Positions 41,989-51,523 of a stretch of 64,000 nucleotides of DNA are shown piece by piece. The notes under the pieces were generated by a model, which saw only the letters and a program-made list of their open reading frames with translations, did not search any database and was not told where the DNA came from. Positions within the stretch are counted from its first letter, which is position 1, and every line of letters starts with the position of its first letter. This DNA is from Deltaproteobacteria bacterium (GTDB lineage Bacteria; Desulfobacterota; Desulfomonilia; UBA1062), in assembly GCA_018433085.1 (NCBI GenBank), contig JAHDRW010000022.1, forward strand, positions 98,225-162,224, given 5' to 3'. Position numbers and translations under genes: made by a program.

Positions 41989-43914
41989 ATGGGAAAGATA
42001 CTGGGGATTGATCTGGGGACCACCTTTTCATGCATGGCAGTCATGGAAGGGGGGGAACCGAAAGTCATTCCGAACGCCGAGGGAGCACGCACGACTCCTT
42101 CTGTTGTAGCCTTCACCAGCGGCGGAGAAAGGCTGGTGGGCCAGGTCGCCAGAAGGCAGGCCATCACGAATTCCGAAAAGACACTCTTTGCGATAAAAAG
42201 GCTCATCGGAAGAAAATACGAGGATCCCGAGGTTCAGAAGGACCGGGAGGTCATGCCCTTCAAGATCGCCAGGGCTGACAACGGCGACACCGCTATCAGC
42301 GTGGACGACCGCAGGTATGCCGCGCCCGAGATATCGGCGATGGTGCTCCAGAAGCTGAAGATGGACGCCGAGGCCTACCTCGGGGAGAAGATCGACGAGG
42401 CCGTGATCACGGTTCCCGCGTACTTCAACGACTCCCAGCGGCAGGCCACCAAGGATGCCGGCAAGATCGCCGGGTTCGAGGTGAAGCGCATCATCAACGA
42501 GCCCACCGCAGCGGCCCTGTCGTACGGCCTCGACAAGAAAAAGGAGGAGAAGGTTGCGGTGTTCGATCTCGGAGGCGGCACCTTCGATATCTCGATTCTC
42601 GAGATCGGCGACGGGGTCTTCGAGGTGAAGTCCACGAACGGAGATACCCACCTGGGCGGCGAGGACATCGACAACCGGATCATCGATTACCTGGTCACGG
42701 AGTTCAGAAAAGAGACCGGCGTTGATCTGGGTAAGGACAGGATGGCGCTTCAGAGACTCAAGGAAGCGGCCGAGAGGGCCAAGGTGGAGCTCTCGTCCAT
42801 GATGGAGACCGAGATCAACCTGCCCTTTATCACCGCAGACCAGTCGGGGCCCAAGCACCTGAACATGAAGCTGACCAGGGCCAAGCTCGAAGCCCTGGTG
42901 GAAGATATCATCGCACGGGTCGAGGGACCCTGCAAAAAGGCATTATCCGATGCCGGCATGACCGCGGCCGATATTCACGAAGTTATTCTCGTAGGCGGAC
43001 AGACCCGGATGCCCCGGGTGCAGCAGAAGGTCAAGGAGATCTTTCAGAAAGAGCCCCATAAGGGCGTGAACCCCGACGAGGTGGTGGCCATCGGTGCGGC
43101 CATCCAGGGAGGCGTGCTGGGTGGAGAGGTCAAGGACGTGCTGCTGCTGGACGTGACGCCCCTGTCTCTGGGCATCGAGACCTTAGGCGGCGTGTTCACG
43201 AAGATCATCGAGCGCAACACGACCATCCCCACCAAGAAGACCCAGGTGTTCTCCACCGCGGAGGACAACCAGAACGCCGTGACTATCCGGGTGTTCCAGG
43301 GCGAGCGGCCCATGGCGGCCGACAACAAGCTCCTGGGCCAGTTCGACCTGGTGGGGATACCCCCGTCGCCCCGGGGAATTCCTCAGATCGAGGTGAGTTT
43401 CGACATCGACGCGAACGGAATCCTGCACGTATCGGCCAAGGACAAGGCCACCGGCAAGGAACAGTCTATCCGGATCACGAGCTCGTCTGGCTTAAGCGAG
43501 GACGACATCAACCGGATGATCCACGAGGCCGAGGATCACGAGTCCGAAGACAAGCGGCGACAGTCCATTGTCGAGGCAAAGAACCGGGCCGACTCCCTGG
43601 CCTACACCACGGAGAAAACCCTCAAGGAGCACGGTGACAAGGTCGATGCCCAGACGCGGGCAAGCATCGAGAATGCCCTGTCCGACCTGAAGGACACCAT
43701 GAAGGGCGACGACGTCGACCTGATCAACCGGAAGATCGAAGCACTGACGTCCGCGTCACACAAGCTCGCCGAGGTGATCTACTCCGCGGCTGCCGGCGAA
43801 GCCGGTGCCGGGGCTTCTCAGGCCGGCTCCCAGGGCGCCCCCGGCGGGGAGAAGAAGCCGGACGAAGACGTCGTGGACGCCGAGTTCGAAGAGGTCAAGG
43901 GAGATAAAAGCTAG
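41989..43914 (+). CDS. dnaK: Chaperone DnaK (Hsp70)
   Basis: 641 residues, full length. ATPase domain signatures are [24 protein letters not shown] and [13 protein letters not shown]; the substrate domain carries [16 protein letters not shown]; the C-terminus is [15 protein letters not shown] after a glycine/alanine-rich linker. An AAGGAGGAG ribosome binding site precedes the ATG. It is the last gene of the CIRCE operon; its DnaJ is encoded on the other strand at 44477-45580. Confidence 0.97.
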   Translation: MGKILGIDLGTTFSCMAVMEGGEPKVIPNAEGARTTPSVVAFTSGGERLVGQVARRQAITNSEKTLFAIKRLIGRKYEDPEVQKDREVMPFKIARADNGDTAISVDDRRYAAPEISAMVLQKLKMDAEAYLGEKIDEAVITVPAYFNDSQRQATKDAGKIAGFEVKRIINEPTAAALSYGLDKKKEEKVAVFDLGGGTFDISILEIGDGVFEVKSTNGDTHLGGEDIDNRIIDYLVTEFRKETGVDLGKDRMALQRLKEAAERAKVELSSMMETEINLPFITADQSGPKHLNMKLTRAKLEALVEDIIARVEGPCKKALSDAGMTAADIHEVILVGGQTRMPRVQQKVKEIFQKEPHKGVNPDEVVAIGAAIQGGVLGGEVKDVLLLDVTPLSLGIETLGGVFTKIIERNTTIPTKKTQVFSTAEDNQNAVTIRVFQGERPMAADNKLLGQFDLVGIPPSPRGIPQIEVSFDIDANGILHVSAKDKATGKEQSIRITSSSGLSEDDINRMIHEAEDHESEDKRRQSIVEAKNRADSLAYTTEKTLKEHGDKVDAQTRASIENALSDLKDTMKGDDVDLINRKIEALTSASHKLAEVIYSAAAGEAGAGASQAGSQGAPGGEKKPDEDVVDAEFEEVKGDKS

Positions 43915-44012
43915 ATCTTTTCCGGTATAGCCCAAGGGTGGGAACCCGCTGCGCATAAATCGCACGGGCTTCCTCCCTGTTGTTTCCATGCCGGCAAAGA
44001 CGAGGGGAGCGT

Positions 44013-44357
44013 ATGCCCATCTACGAATACAAGTGTGCCTCGTGCGGAGGCGTCAGCGGTTTTTTCGTGCAGGGGTTCGGCGAGCCTGAGGATCTCTGCT
44101 GCCAGGCATGCGGGGGGAGAGACCTCAAGCGGATCATCTCCCGGGTCAACTATCACCAGTCTCAGTCGGACCGGCTTTCTTCCTATGATCCAAAGGCCAG
44201 AAAGTCCGGCGATTTCTATAAGGATTCAAGAAACATCGGGCTCCACGCGGAGCACATGCTGCAGAAGGCAGGGGTCAAACCCACGGATGAGTTCAAGTCG
44301 AGAATCGAGAATTTAAGGATCGATCCGTCCCGGGTCATCAAGGACAGCGACAAGTAA
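44013..44357 (+). CDS. FmdB-family zinc-ribbon protein
   Basis: 114 residues from ATG 44013, preceded by GAGGGGAG. The N-terminal zinc ribbon MPIYEYKCASCGG...CCQACGG has the two CxxC pairs of the FmdB family of putative regulatory proteins. The remaining part is charged and unassigned (SSYDPKARKSGDFYKDSRN). It is 98 bases after dnaK and may be read through from that operon. No target is known. Confidence 0.8.
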   Translation: MPIYEYKCASCGGVSGFFVQGFGEPEDLCCQACGGRDLKRIISRVNYHQSQSDRLSSYDPKARKSGDFYKDSRNIGLHAEHMLQKAGVKPTDEFKSRIENLRIDPSRVIKDSDK

Positions 44358-44476
44358 GCCCGTCTCTTTTTCGTGATCCCGCTTCCAGAGGCGACCCGGC
44401 GGCGATCCGTTCGTTCACGACTTCCCGCACGGACCCGCTTCCAAAGGGAATGCTCCGGGATTACAATTTCAGCGCC

Positions 44477-45580
44477 TCAGAAATTGAACAGCTTTTTCGT
44501 GCGGGAAGATTTCTTTACCGTGTCCCGCGTGGTTTCCGCAAATCGACGGAGCAGTTCTTCCTGCTCCTTGCTCAGTTTCCTGGGGATCTCCACCTTGACG
44601 CCCACGTTCAGCGACCCGTGACTGCCTGCGCGCAGGCGCTTCATGCCCTTGTCCTTGATGGTGTAGATGTCGCCCGGCTGGGTCCCCGGCTTGATGTCCA
44701 GGGCCACCTCGGGCCCATCGAGCGTGGGTATCTTGATGGTCGCGCCCAGCGCTGCCTGAACGAACGAAACCATGGTTTCGAGGTAGAGGTTGTCTCCCTG
44801 CCTGACAAAGGTTTCGTGCGGTTTGACCTCGATAAACACGTAGAGGTCGCCGGGAGGCCCGCCCAGATCTCCGGCCTCGCCCTCGCCGGTGATGCGCATG
44901 GTCGCTCCGGTATCCACACCCGCAGGAATCTTTACCTTGAGCTGCTTTTCGCGGGTTATGGTGCCTGACCCCCTGCAGACCTTGCACGGCTTGGGGATGA
45001 CCTGGCCCGTCCCCCGGCAGTGCGCGCAGGTAGAGGAGATGGTGAAGAACCCCTGGGTCCGGTAGACCTGGCCCCTGCCACCGCATATACCGCACGGCTC
45101 GGGTGATGTTCCGGGCTCGGCCCCGGTCCCCTTACAGCGGTCGCAGGTCTCGACCTTGGGAATCTTGAGCTCGATCTCGGTGCCTCTGTATGCCTCTTCG
45201 AGGGTTATGGATGCGTCATACCTCAGGTCGGCGCCCCGTGTCGGCCTCCTGCGTTGGGACCTCATGCCCGAAGAGAACCCGAACACCTCGCCGAAGATGT
45301 CCGAGAAGCTGCTGAATATGTCGTCGAAGTTGGAGAATCCGCGGAACCCGGAGCCCTGGAGACCCTCGTGGCCGTACTGGTCGTACATGCGGCGCTTGTC
45401 GGCGTCGCGCAGTACCTCGTAGGCCTCGGCTGCCTCCTTGAAACGGGCCTCGGCCTCATGGTCACCGGGATTTCTGTCCGGGTGGTTCTTCAAAGCAAGT
45501 TGCCGGTAGGCCTTTTTGATATCCTCGGCAGACGCCGAACGAGGAACCCCGAGTATCTCGTAATAGTCCCGCTTGGTCAT
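44477..45580 (-). CDS. dnaJ: Chaperone DnaJ (Hsp40)
   Basis: 367 residues. The J domain (1-70) has HPD in [16 protein letters not shown]; a G/F region follows (about 75-105, [14 protein letters not shown]); the zinc domain has four CxxCxGxG repeats ([32 protein letters not shown]); two beta-sandwich client domains end the protein. It stimulates the DnaK ATPase and delivers clients. Its ATG overlaps the rpoZ stop by 4 bases, so the two are translated together, and it is separate from the CIRCE operon. Confidence 0.97.
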   Translation of the reverse strand: MTKRDYYEILGVPRSASAEDIKKAYRQLALKNHPDRNPGDHEAEARFKEAAEAYEVLRDADKRRMYDQYGHEGLQGSGFRGFSNFDDIFSSFSDIFGEVFGFSSGMRSQRRRPTRGADLRYDASITLEEAYRGTEIELKIPKVETCDRCKGTGAEPGTSPEPCGICGGRGQVYRTQGFFTISSTCAHCRGTGQVIPKPCKVCRGSGTITREKQLKVKIPAGVDTGATMRITGEGEAGDLGGPPGDLYVFIEVKPHETFVRQGDNLYLETMVSFVQAALGATIKIPTLDGPEVALDIKPGTQPGDIYTIKDKGMKRLRAGSHGSLNVGVKVEIPRKLSKEQEELLRRFAETTRDTVKKSSRTKKLFNF

Positions 45581-45771
45581 GACCTCTCGTTCAGGGATAT
45601 CTTACCTTCTGCCAGCTCTCTCAGCGCCGTTACCACAGGCCTGTTCTCCTTGCGTTTGGAAAGCGGAGGAGCGCCTTTCATGAGCTGCTTGGTGCGTTTG
45701 GATGCAGCAATTGCGAGAGAGAAACGATCGTGTACCTTTTCAAGGCAATCTTCTACTGTTACTCGTGCCAT
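45577..45771 (-). CDS. rpoZ: RNA polymerase omega subunit
   Basis: 64 residues from ATG 45771, which starts at the family N-terminus [19 protein letters not shown]; a GTG/ATG ten codons upstream is less likely. [11 protein letters not shown] and [16 protein letters not shown] are the conserved helices of omega. It helps assemble and stabilise the beta' subunit. It overlaps dnaJ by 4 bases, an unusual partner. Confidence 0.9.
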   Translation of the reverse strand: MARVTVEDCLEKVHDRFSLAIAASKRTKQLMKGAPPLSKRKENRPVVTALRELAEGKISLNERS

Positions 45772-45857
45772 AGCGTCCCTTTCTGGATTCTGAAGTGACA
45801 AAACGTCAAAAGCTCATGCCACATAAATTCGCAATCGTCAAGGTGATTCACAAAGGA

Positions 45858-47132
45858 TCAATCCTCGAAATCCCCGGCAGGAAGCTCCTCTTCACGGTGG
45901 AGTATATTCGCCCGTTCGTTGATCTTGCCCGGAGTCCAGTCGCCCGGATCCTCGATGCGGCTTGCCTTGAAGCCCACATCAAAGGAGCCTGCCCGGAGAA
46001 TCTCTTCGATGGCGAGCGGCGCCGTGTCGGCGGCGTTGAAACAGTTGACCAGGAGATCGTAGACGAAATCCTCCACCGGTTTCTCCATGCGTTCCCTGAT
46101 CTCCCGAGGCTGGGAGAGCAGCTTGGTCTCGAAGGGAAGGTTGAGCTTTTTGTAGTCGCCCTTTTTCCAGGACTTTGACTGGGCGTAGGAGACCATCTCC
46201 TGCCAGAGATCGTCGGTCACCCCCTGATCGGAAATCTTGATGAAATTGCCGGATTCGTCCAGGAGCGCGTTGCCGTATTCATTCACCTTCACGCCCCAGG
46301 AAATCATCTGAAGGGCGGTTGCCACGTTGGCCTTGGTGGTCCGGGTCTCGTCGGCGATCCTTTTCAGGCGCTCGACGCTGTTGCCCGATGTGCCGTGCTG
46401 GGCCCCGGAGACCTTGTAGGGCTCCAGCGTCTCGTGGATCTCCCTGGTGAGCTCCACCTGAATGCCGGCACTGCTTTCCTCGATGCCGTGGGAGGTGCCG
46501 TTGTTCAGAGCGATCCAGTCGGGGAAGATCCCGTGGGCATTGAGTCCCTGGATGAGGAAGAGTGCCTCTGCCGGGGTGGACAGGCCTTCCTTGCCCCTGA
46601 TCTCGCCCACTTCGGTTTCATACCCGGCCCAGGAGGGGATGAAGGGGCTCAGCGCGAGATTGGCGAGCAGGTTTTGCTCCTCGCTCATATGAGATGCGTC
46701 AACGGCCACCGAGGTGATGCCGAAATCGAACATGGAGGGGAGGTCGACCTTTGCGGCGTTCACTTCCGCCGGCTTTTTCAGGCCGAAGTGATCGGCATGC
46801 ACGGCCACCGGGATGGTAATGCCCAGTTCGTTGCAGAAGGTGTTCACGTATTGTGCGAGGTTCCACATGTTCACCAGGCAGTAGCCGCTCTCGGACTTCG
46901 CAATCTCGATAATGATGGCGGCATTGGCCCTCTGGGCGGCCTTGAGCGCGGCCCGGATCACCATGGCGTTCCGGCCGTTCGCGGCCATGGTCATGGCGCG
47001 GCCCTTTTTCAGCATGGCCCGGTCGATCACCTTGCCGCTGACGATCAGTGCCCGGGAGTGGGGGAACAGACTTTGAATGTTCGGCGGCCTTCCGATCTGG
47101 AGTGCCTTGTCGAAATCTGCGGAAAAACTCAT
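45858..47132 (-). CDS. Class II fructose-bisphosphate aldolase-type enzyme
   Basis: 424 residues. Class II landmarks are visible: VAVHADHFG (zinc-binding histidines), VAVDASHMSEEQNL, YETEVGEIRGKE and SGAQHGTSG with a further metal histidine. The protein is longer than Escherichia coli FbaA and belongs to a less studied branch with an extended C-terminus. With the fructose-1,6-bisphosphatase gene immediately upstream on the same strand (39 bases apart), it likely forms fructose-1,6-bisphosphate in gluconeogenesis. Tagatose-bisphosphate or another bisphosphate substrate remains possible. Confidence 0.85.
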   Translation of the reverse strand: MSFSADFDKALQIGRPPNIQSLFPHSRALIVSGKVIDRAMLKKGRAMTMAANGRNAMVIRAALKAAQRANAAIIIEIAKSESGYCLVNMWNLAQYVNTFCNELGITIPVAVHADHFGLKKPAEVNAAKVDLPSMFDFGITSVAVDASHMSEEQNLLANLALSPFIPSWAGYETEVGEIRGKEGLSTPAEALFLIQGLNAHGIFPDWIALNNGTSHGIEESSAGIQVELTREIHETLEPYKVSGAQHGTSGNSVERLKRIADETRTTKANVATALQMISWGVKVNEYGNALLDESGNFIKISDQGVTDDLWQEMVSYAQSKSWKKGDYKKLNLPFETKLLSQPREIRERMEKPVEDFVYDLLVNCFNAADTAPLAIEEILRAGSFDVGFKASRIEDPGDWTPGKINERANILHREEELPAGDFED

Positions 47133-47171
47133 ATATGACCTCCTTCTTTATGCTTCGGAGCTGTTTCGTTA

Positions 47172-48188
47172 TCAGGGATTGTTCTTTCTCGCAAACTCCT
47201 CGTATTCGAGCACGTCCTCTTTTGAGCCGATGATGAGCGGCACCCGCTGGTGCAGCTTGTCGGGCTTGATGTCGAGTATCCGCTCGTACCCGGTGGATGC
47301 ATAGCCGCCTGCCTGCTCGGCGATGTACGCCAGGGGGTTGGCCTCGTAGAGGAGCCTCAGTTTGCCGGTGGGCTTCTTCGGGTCTTTGATGTCTTCAGGG
47401 TACAGGAAGATACCGCCCTTGAGCAGGTTGCGGTGGAAGTCGGCCACGAGCGAGCCGATATAGCGCGAGGAATAGGGTTTCCCGATCTTGTTGCCCTCTG
47501 ACTTGAGATAGTCGATGTACTCCCGGGTGCCCGCTTTCCAGTAGGCGTAATTTCCCTCGTTCGCGCTGTAGATCTTGCCCCGGGGAGGGATTTTGATGTT
47601 GGGGTTGGAGAGCACGAATTCGCCAACGCTCGGATCGAGGCTGAAGCCGTTCACACCGTTCCCGGTGGAATACACGAGGTTGACGCTCGAGCTGTAGATG
47701 ATGTAGCCGGCGCCGAAGAGCTGGTTGCCGGGCTGGAGGCAGTCTTCCAGAATGCCGTCTTCGCCGTCGGAGACGCGCTTGTAGATTCCGAAGATGGTTC
47801 CGATGGAGACGTTGACGTCGACGTTGGACGAGCCGTCCAGCGGGTCGAACATGACTACGTATTCGCCTTTCGGGTGCTCCTTGGGCAACAGGATCAGATC
47901 CGGGTCCTCCTCGGAGGCCATGACGCAGACCTTGCCGATATAGTTCAGCGCGCTTATGAACATGTTGTTGGCATAGACATCGAGCTTCTGGACTTCCTCC
48001 CCCTGGACATTCGTGTTGCCGGTGCGGCCGAGAATATCTTCCACGAGTCCGGCATGGGCGACCTGGGCCGCTACGATTTTGGCGGCGAAGATGATCTGGC
48101 TCAGGATCGCGCTGAAATCCCCCCTGCCGCCGTACCTTCGCTGCTCATCGATGATGTGTCTGTCGAGAGAGATGACTTTGTCGTTCAT
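47172..48188 (-). CDS. fbp: Fructose-1,6-bisphosphatase, class I
   Basis: 338 residues from ATG 48188, preceded by GGGGAGGCACT. Class I signatures include ASEEDPD, VMFDPLDGSSNVDVNVSIGTIFGIYK in two blocks, and KLRLLYEANPLAYIAEQAGG with the metal/substrate residues. It removes the 1-phosphate in gluconeogenesis. The aldolase gene follows. Its promoter region is divergent from the trp leader. Confidence 0.95.
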   Translation of the reverse strand: MNDKVISLDRHIIDEQRRYGGRGDFSAILSQIIFAAKIVAAQVAHAGLVEDILGRTGNTNVQGEEVQKLDVYANNMFISALNYIGKVCVMASEEDPDLILLPKEHPKGEYVVMFDPLDGSSNVDVNVSIGTIFGIYKRVSDGEDGILEDCLQPGNQLFGAGYIIYSSSVNLVYSTGNGVNGFSLDPSVGEFVLSNPNIKIPPRGKIYSANEGNYAYWKAGTREYIDYLKSEGNKIGKPYSSRYIGSLVADFHRNLLKGGIFLYPEDIKDPKKPTGKLRLLYEANPLAYIAEQAGGYASTGYERILDIKPDKLHQRVPLIIGSKEDVLEYEEFARKNNP

Positions 48189-48213
48189 AGTGCCTCCCCT
48201 TTGTATACAGGTA

Positions 48214-48242
48214 GTAATATCCGGCGATTTCTGTGTTCTCAA
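48214..48242 (-). promoter_or_regulatory. Sigma-70-type promoter of fbp
   Basis: On the minus strand TTGAGA (48242-48237) and TATTAC (48219-48214) are 17 bases apart. The predicted start is near 48207, about 19 bases ahead of the fbp ATG. The ribosome binding site GGGGAGG lies between them. Confidence 0.5.
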
Positions 48243-48343
48243 GGAATACTAGCACCTTATCGGCGGAAAAATCAAGGCGATGTCTCATTGTTCCAGATTT
48301 TTCGGGCAGATGACCCGAGGAATGGCAGCGAAGAACATATTGG

Positions 48344-48373
48344 TTGACAGGATGGAATGTTTCTTTGTATAGA
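48344..48373 (+). promoter_or_regulatory. Promoter of the trp operon
   Basis: TTGACA (48344-48349) and TATAGA (48368-48373) are separated by 18 bases. The transcript should start near 48380, giving a leader of about 194 bases before trpE that contains the leader peptide and the terminator. Confidence 0.7.
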
Positions 48374-48439
48374 AACATCATGATGGTGCGAGCGATCGAT
48401 ATCAAGAGAAGCGAATCCTTTGGAAAACGTGCTGCAACC

Positions 48440-48490
48440 ATGCGGTGGTGGCGTGTTCTGGAGAATGGTGTGACGGGAGGTTTGCCCTAG
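48440..48490 (+). CDS. trpL: trp operon leader peptide
   Basis: A 16-codon frame, MRWWRVLENGVTGGLP, with tandem tryptophan codons at positions 3 and 4, ends 25 bases before the terminator hairpin upstream of trpE. Tandem Trp codons in a short frame at this place are the hallmark of ribosome-mediated attenuation. The same frame is open back to ATG 48380, but that lies at the predicted transcript start, so the inner ATG is preferred. The ribosome binding site is weak (GGAAAAC). Confidence 0.8.
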   Translation: MRWWRVLENGVTGGLP

Positions 48491-48515
48491 AGCGGCTTTT
48501 TAAAAAAGTGCAGGC

Positions 48516-48556
48516 AAAAAAGGCGGCAGGCTCCCGACGAGCCTGCCGCCTTTTTT
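48516..48556 (+). terminator. trp attenuator (intrinsic terminator)
   Basis: GGCGGCAGGCTC (48522-48533) pairs perfectly with GAGCCTGCCGCC (48539-48550) around the loop CCGAC; six A residues before and six T residues after extend the symmetry. This is a strong intrinsic terminator placed 17 bases before trpE. Together with the Trp-rich leader peptide it forms the attenuator: stalled ribosomes at TGGTGG should free the upstream strand to pair differently and let transcription into trpE. Confidence 0.9.
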
Positions 48557-48573
48557 CGTGAAAGGGAAGCACA

Positions 48574-49959
48574 ATGGAGACATTCAGGGTATTCAGGGAC
48601 AGAAAAGATCAGGGGGTGGTGGTCAGGAAGCGCCTGGCGTGCGACACGCTCACCCCGGTCCAGACCTATTTTTCCCTCGTGGGCGGGGGAAAGGGCTTTC
48701 TGCTCGAGTCCATCCCGGGCTCGTACAGCTTTATCGGGAGGTTCTCGGATGATCACATGGTTGCCGTACACGGGCAGGACGACCCCTGGAGCCGCATCCC
48801 CTTGAAAGGCAGCTCGCTCACGTTCGAAAGCGACGGCTTGCCCCCCTTTATCGGGGGGTATGTCGGGTATCTGGGGTACGATATGGTGAGGGGGATCGAA
48901 AGGCTCCCTCGACCGGGGGTGCCGTCGGGATTCCCGGACGCCTCTCTGGGTCGCGTGGATACCCTGGTGGTCTTCGACCATCTCAAGCAGGAGGTCTCCC
49001 TGATCCATGCCATCCCGGAGCCGGAGACCGGTGAGGACGATGCAGCGAGAAGGGCGAGAGATGCCTTTGCCCTGATCGAGGGCTCGCTCTTCTCCCGGCC
49101 CCGCATGAAGGCTCCGGAGATCCCTCCCCCGTGCCGCATCGAGACCTCGTCACTGGGCGAGAGCGATTTTGTGGATGCTGTCAGGACCGTTAAGGGCTAC
49201 ATCAGGGAAGGCGAGATCATTCAGGCCGTTCTCTCCCGTAGGCTCCGGCTCGATGCCGCGTGCAGCCCTTTCGACACCTACCGGCGCCTCAGGCACATCA
49301 ACCCGTCGCCCTATCTGTTCCACATCAACCTGGGCGATACGACCCTTGTGGGGTCCTCTCCCGAGGTCATGGTCAGGCTCCGGGGAGACACGATCACCTC
49401 GCTTCCCATCGCAGGCACGAGGCCTCGTGGCAAGAGCGACGAAGAAGACGGCAGGCTCGCCGAAGACCTGATGAGCGACGCGAAGGAGCGGGCCGAGCAC
49501 CTCATGCTCCTGGACCTGGCGCGAAACGACGTGGGCAGGGTCTCCCGGCCGGGCACGGTCAGGGTGACGTCCCGCGAGGAGGTGAAGAGGTATTCGCATG
49601 TCATGCACATCGTCTCGAGTGTGGAGGGCAGGATCAGGCACGGGCTCACGAACATGGATGTGCTGAAATTCTGCTTCCCCGCGGGAACGGTTTCCGGGGC
49701 GCCCAAGGTCAGGGCCATGGAGATCATCGACGAGTTGGAAGGGATGTGCCGGGGACCGTACGCGGGCGCGGTGGGATACCTGTCGTTCAATGGAGATATC
49801 GACACCGGGATCGCCATCCGGACCATCTTTATCCGGGACAGTGAGTATTACGTGCAGGCAGGCGCCGGAATCGTGTGGGACTCGGTGCCGGAAAACGAGC
49901 TCAGGGAGATCGGGAGCAAGCTCAAGGCCCTGAGCGCGGCACTGGGAGGCGTGGCATGA
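48574..49959 (+). CDS. trpE: Anthranilate synthase component I
   Basis: 461 residues. FLLESIPG carries the LLES feedback site at the N-terminus that binds tryptophan; the chorismate-binding domain has the conserved GSSPEVMVRL, PIAGTRPRGK, DLARNDVGRV, FPAGTVSGAPKVRAMEII and QAGAGIVWDS segments. It makes anthranilate from chorismate with ammonia from TrpG. AAAGGG precedes the ATG. First gene of the operon and expected to be controlled by attenuation and feedback inhibition. Confidence 0.96.
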   Translation: METFRVFRDRKDQGVVVRKRLACDTLTPVQTYFSLVGGGKGFLLESIPGSYSFIGRFSDDHMVAVHGQDDPWSRIPLKGSSLTFESDGLPPFIGGYVGYLGYDMVRGIERLPRPGVPSGFPDASLGRVDTLVVFDHLKQEVSLIHAIPEPETGEDDAARRARDAFALIEGSLFSRPRMKAPEIPPPCRIETSSLGESDFVDAVRTVKGYIREGEIIQAVLSRRLRLDAACSPFDTYRRLRHINPSPYLFHINLGDTTLVGSSPEVMVRLRGDTITSLPIAGTRPRGKSDEEDGRLAEDLMSDAKERAEHLMLLDLARNDVGRVSRPGTVRVTSREEVKRYSHVMHIVSSVEGRIRHGLTNMDVLKFCFPAGTVSGAPKVRAMEIIDELEGMCRGPYAGAVGYLSFNGDIDTGIAIRTIFIRDSEYYVQAGAGIVWDSVPENELREIGSKLKALSAALGGVA

Positions 49960-50534
49960 TCCTCATGATCGATAATTTCGACTCCTTTACCTATAACCTG
50001 GTCCAGGGCTTCGAGATTCTGGGGCAGGAGGTGGCGGTTTACCGCAACGATGCCATCGGTCTCGACGAAATACAGAGGTTGGCTCCATCGGGTGTCATCA
50101 TCTCGCCCGGGCCGGGCACGCCTGGTTCCGCGGGCATTTGCGTGGAGGTGGTCAGGAGATTCCATGCGAGCATCCCCATCCTGGGCGTATGCCTCGGACA
50201 CCAGTGCATCGGAGAGGCCTTCGGAGCGGAGATCATCCATGCCGGCAGGGTCATGCACGGGAAGTCCTCGCGGATCACCCATGACGGCTGCTGCCTGTTT
50301 GAGGGTGTTCCCCAGGGGTTCGAGGCGGTGAGGTATCATTCCCTTGCCATTGACGAACAGACCCTGCCCGGGGCGTTCCTCGTGTGCGCCCGGTCTGAGG
50401 ACAGCGAGGTCATGGGCCTGAGGCACGAGCGCTATCCGGTCTTCGGGGTCCAGTTCCATCCGGAATCCATTGCCACCGAGCACGGACACCGGATCATGGG
50501 CAATTTCATTGCACAGACAAAGGAGGTCGTATGA
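49956..50534 (+). CDS. trpG: Anthranilate synthase component II (glutamine amidotransferase)
   Basis: 192 residues from ATG 49956, overlapping the trpE stop by 4 bases. Class I amidotransferase triad: cysteine in LGVCLGHQ, histidine and glutamate in QFHPESI. The oxyanion segment is ISPGPGTP. It supplies ammonia to TrpE; it may also serve aminodeoxychorismate synthase, as no second copy is visible. It is not fused to TrpD. Confidence 0.95.
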   Translation: MILMIDNFDSFTYNLVQGFEILGQEVAVYRNDAIGLDEIQRLAPSGVIISPGPGTPGSAGICVEVVRRFHASIPILGVCLGHQCIGEAFGAEIIHAGRVMHGKSSRITHDGCCLFEGVPQGFEAVRYHSLAIDEQTLPGAFLVCARSEDSEVMGLRHERYPVFGVQFHPESIATEHGHRIMGNFIAQTKEVV

Positions 50535-51523
50535 AGGAGTTCATCGAAAAGCTCATCGCGCGACAGGACTTGAGCGATGGGGAGATGGAAACGGCTTTTG
50601 ATGCCATCATGTCCGGGCAGGCCAATGACATCCAGATCGGGGCGTTCCTGATCGCCCTGAGGGCAAAGGGCGAAAGGCCCTCCGAGATAGCGTCCGCGGC
50701 GCGGATCATGCGGAACAAGGCATTGAGAGTCCCGGTGGATTTCGATGTCGTGGACACCTGCGGCACGGGCGGGGACGGCGCGTCCACGTTCAACATTTCC
50801 ACGGCCGTCGCCTTTGTCCTGGCCGGGGCGGGCGTCAGGGTGGCCAAGCACGGCAACCGATCGGTGAGCTCGTCGTCGGGCAGCGCGGACTGCCTGGAGG
50901 TGCTCGGGGTCCCCATCGACCTGGGGCCCGAGCAGGCAGCGGATGCGCTCAGCAAAGACGGCGGCTTCGCCTTCATGTTCGCGCCCCGGTACCACCCGAG
51001 CATGAAGCACGCCATGCCAGCCAGAAAGCAGCTCGGCATGAAGACGATCTTCAATATCCTGGGTCCCCTGACCAACCCGGCGAATGCCTCGTACCAGGTC
51101 ATCGGCGTCTACCACCCGGATCTCATCGATCCCATGATCGAGGGGTTGCGAATACTGGGGTCCAAGGGCGCCATGGTGGTCAACTCCGGGCTCGACGAGG
51201 TGTCTGTATCCGGGATGACCCGTTTTGCGCGGCTTATAGACGGCAGGATCGAAAGGGGCGAGATCAGGCCCGAGGATGCCGGGATCCAGCGGCAGGGCCT
51301 GGAAGGCCTGCGGGTATCGAACCCCCGGGAATCGGCCCGGAAGATTCAGGCCGTATTCGAGGGGAAACTCAAAGGCCCCTGCCTGGACGGGATCCTGCTC
51401 AATGCAGGGGCTGCGTTCATGGCCCTCGACGGGGGCATGGAGATTCGGGAGGGCGTGGAGAAGGCGGTAAAGGTGATTGCGGAAGGCGGCGCGTACGAAG
51501 CGTTGAAACGGGCGAGGGCATGA
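50531..51523 (+). CDS. trpD: Anthranilate phosphoribosyltransferase
   Basis: 330 residues. The PRPP-binding signature is CGTGGDGASTFNIST, followed by KHGNRSVSSSSGSAD and the MKHAMPARKQLGMKTIFNILGPLTNP region in two blocks. It joins anthranilate to phosphoribosyl pyrophosphate. The start overlaps trpG by 4 bases, the end overlaps trpC by 4 bases. Confidence 0.95.
   Translation: MKEFIEKLIARQDLSDGEMETAFDAIMSGQANDIQIGAFLIALRAKGERPSEIASAARIMRNKALRVPVDFDVVDTCGTGGDGASTFNISTAVAFVLAGAGVRVAKHGNRSVSSSSGSADCLEVLGVPIDLGPEQAADALSKDGGFAFMFAPRYHPSMKHAMPARKQLGMKTIFNILGPLTNPANASYQVIGVYHPDLIDPMIEGLRILGSKGAMVVNSGLDEVSVSGMTRFARLIDGRIERGEIRPEDAGIQRQGLEGLRVSNPRESARKIQAVFEGKLKGPCLDGILLNAGAAFMALDGGMEIREGVEKAVKVIAEGGAYEALKRARA

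Noticed and set aside
43915..44012. Possible structured RNA or terminator after dnaK
   Set aside because: Some local pairing (GGGTGGGAACCC) exists but there is no T run and no recognisable RNA family.
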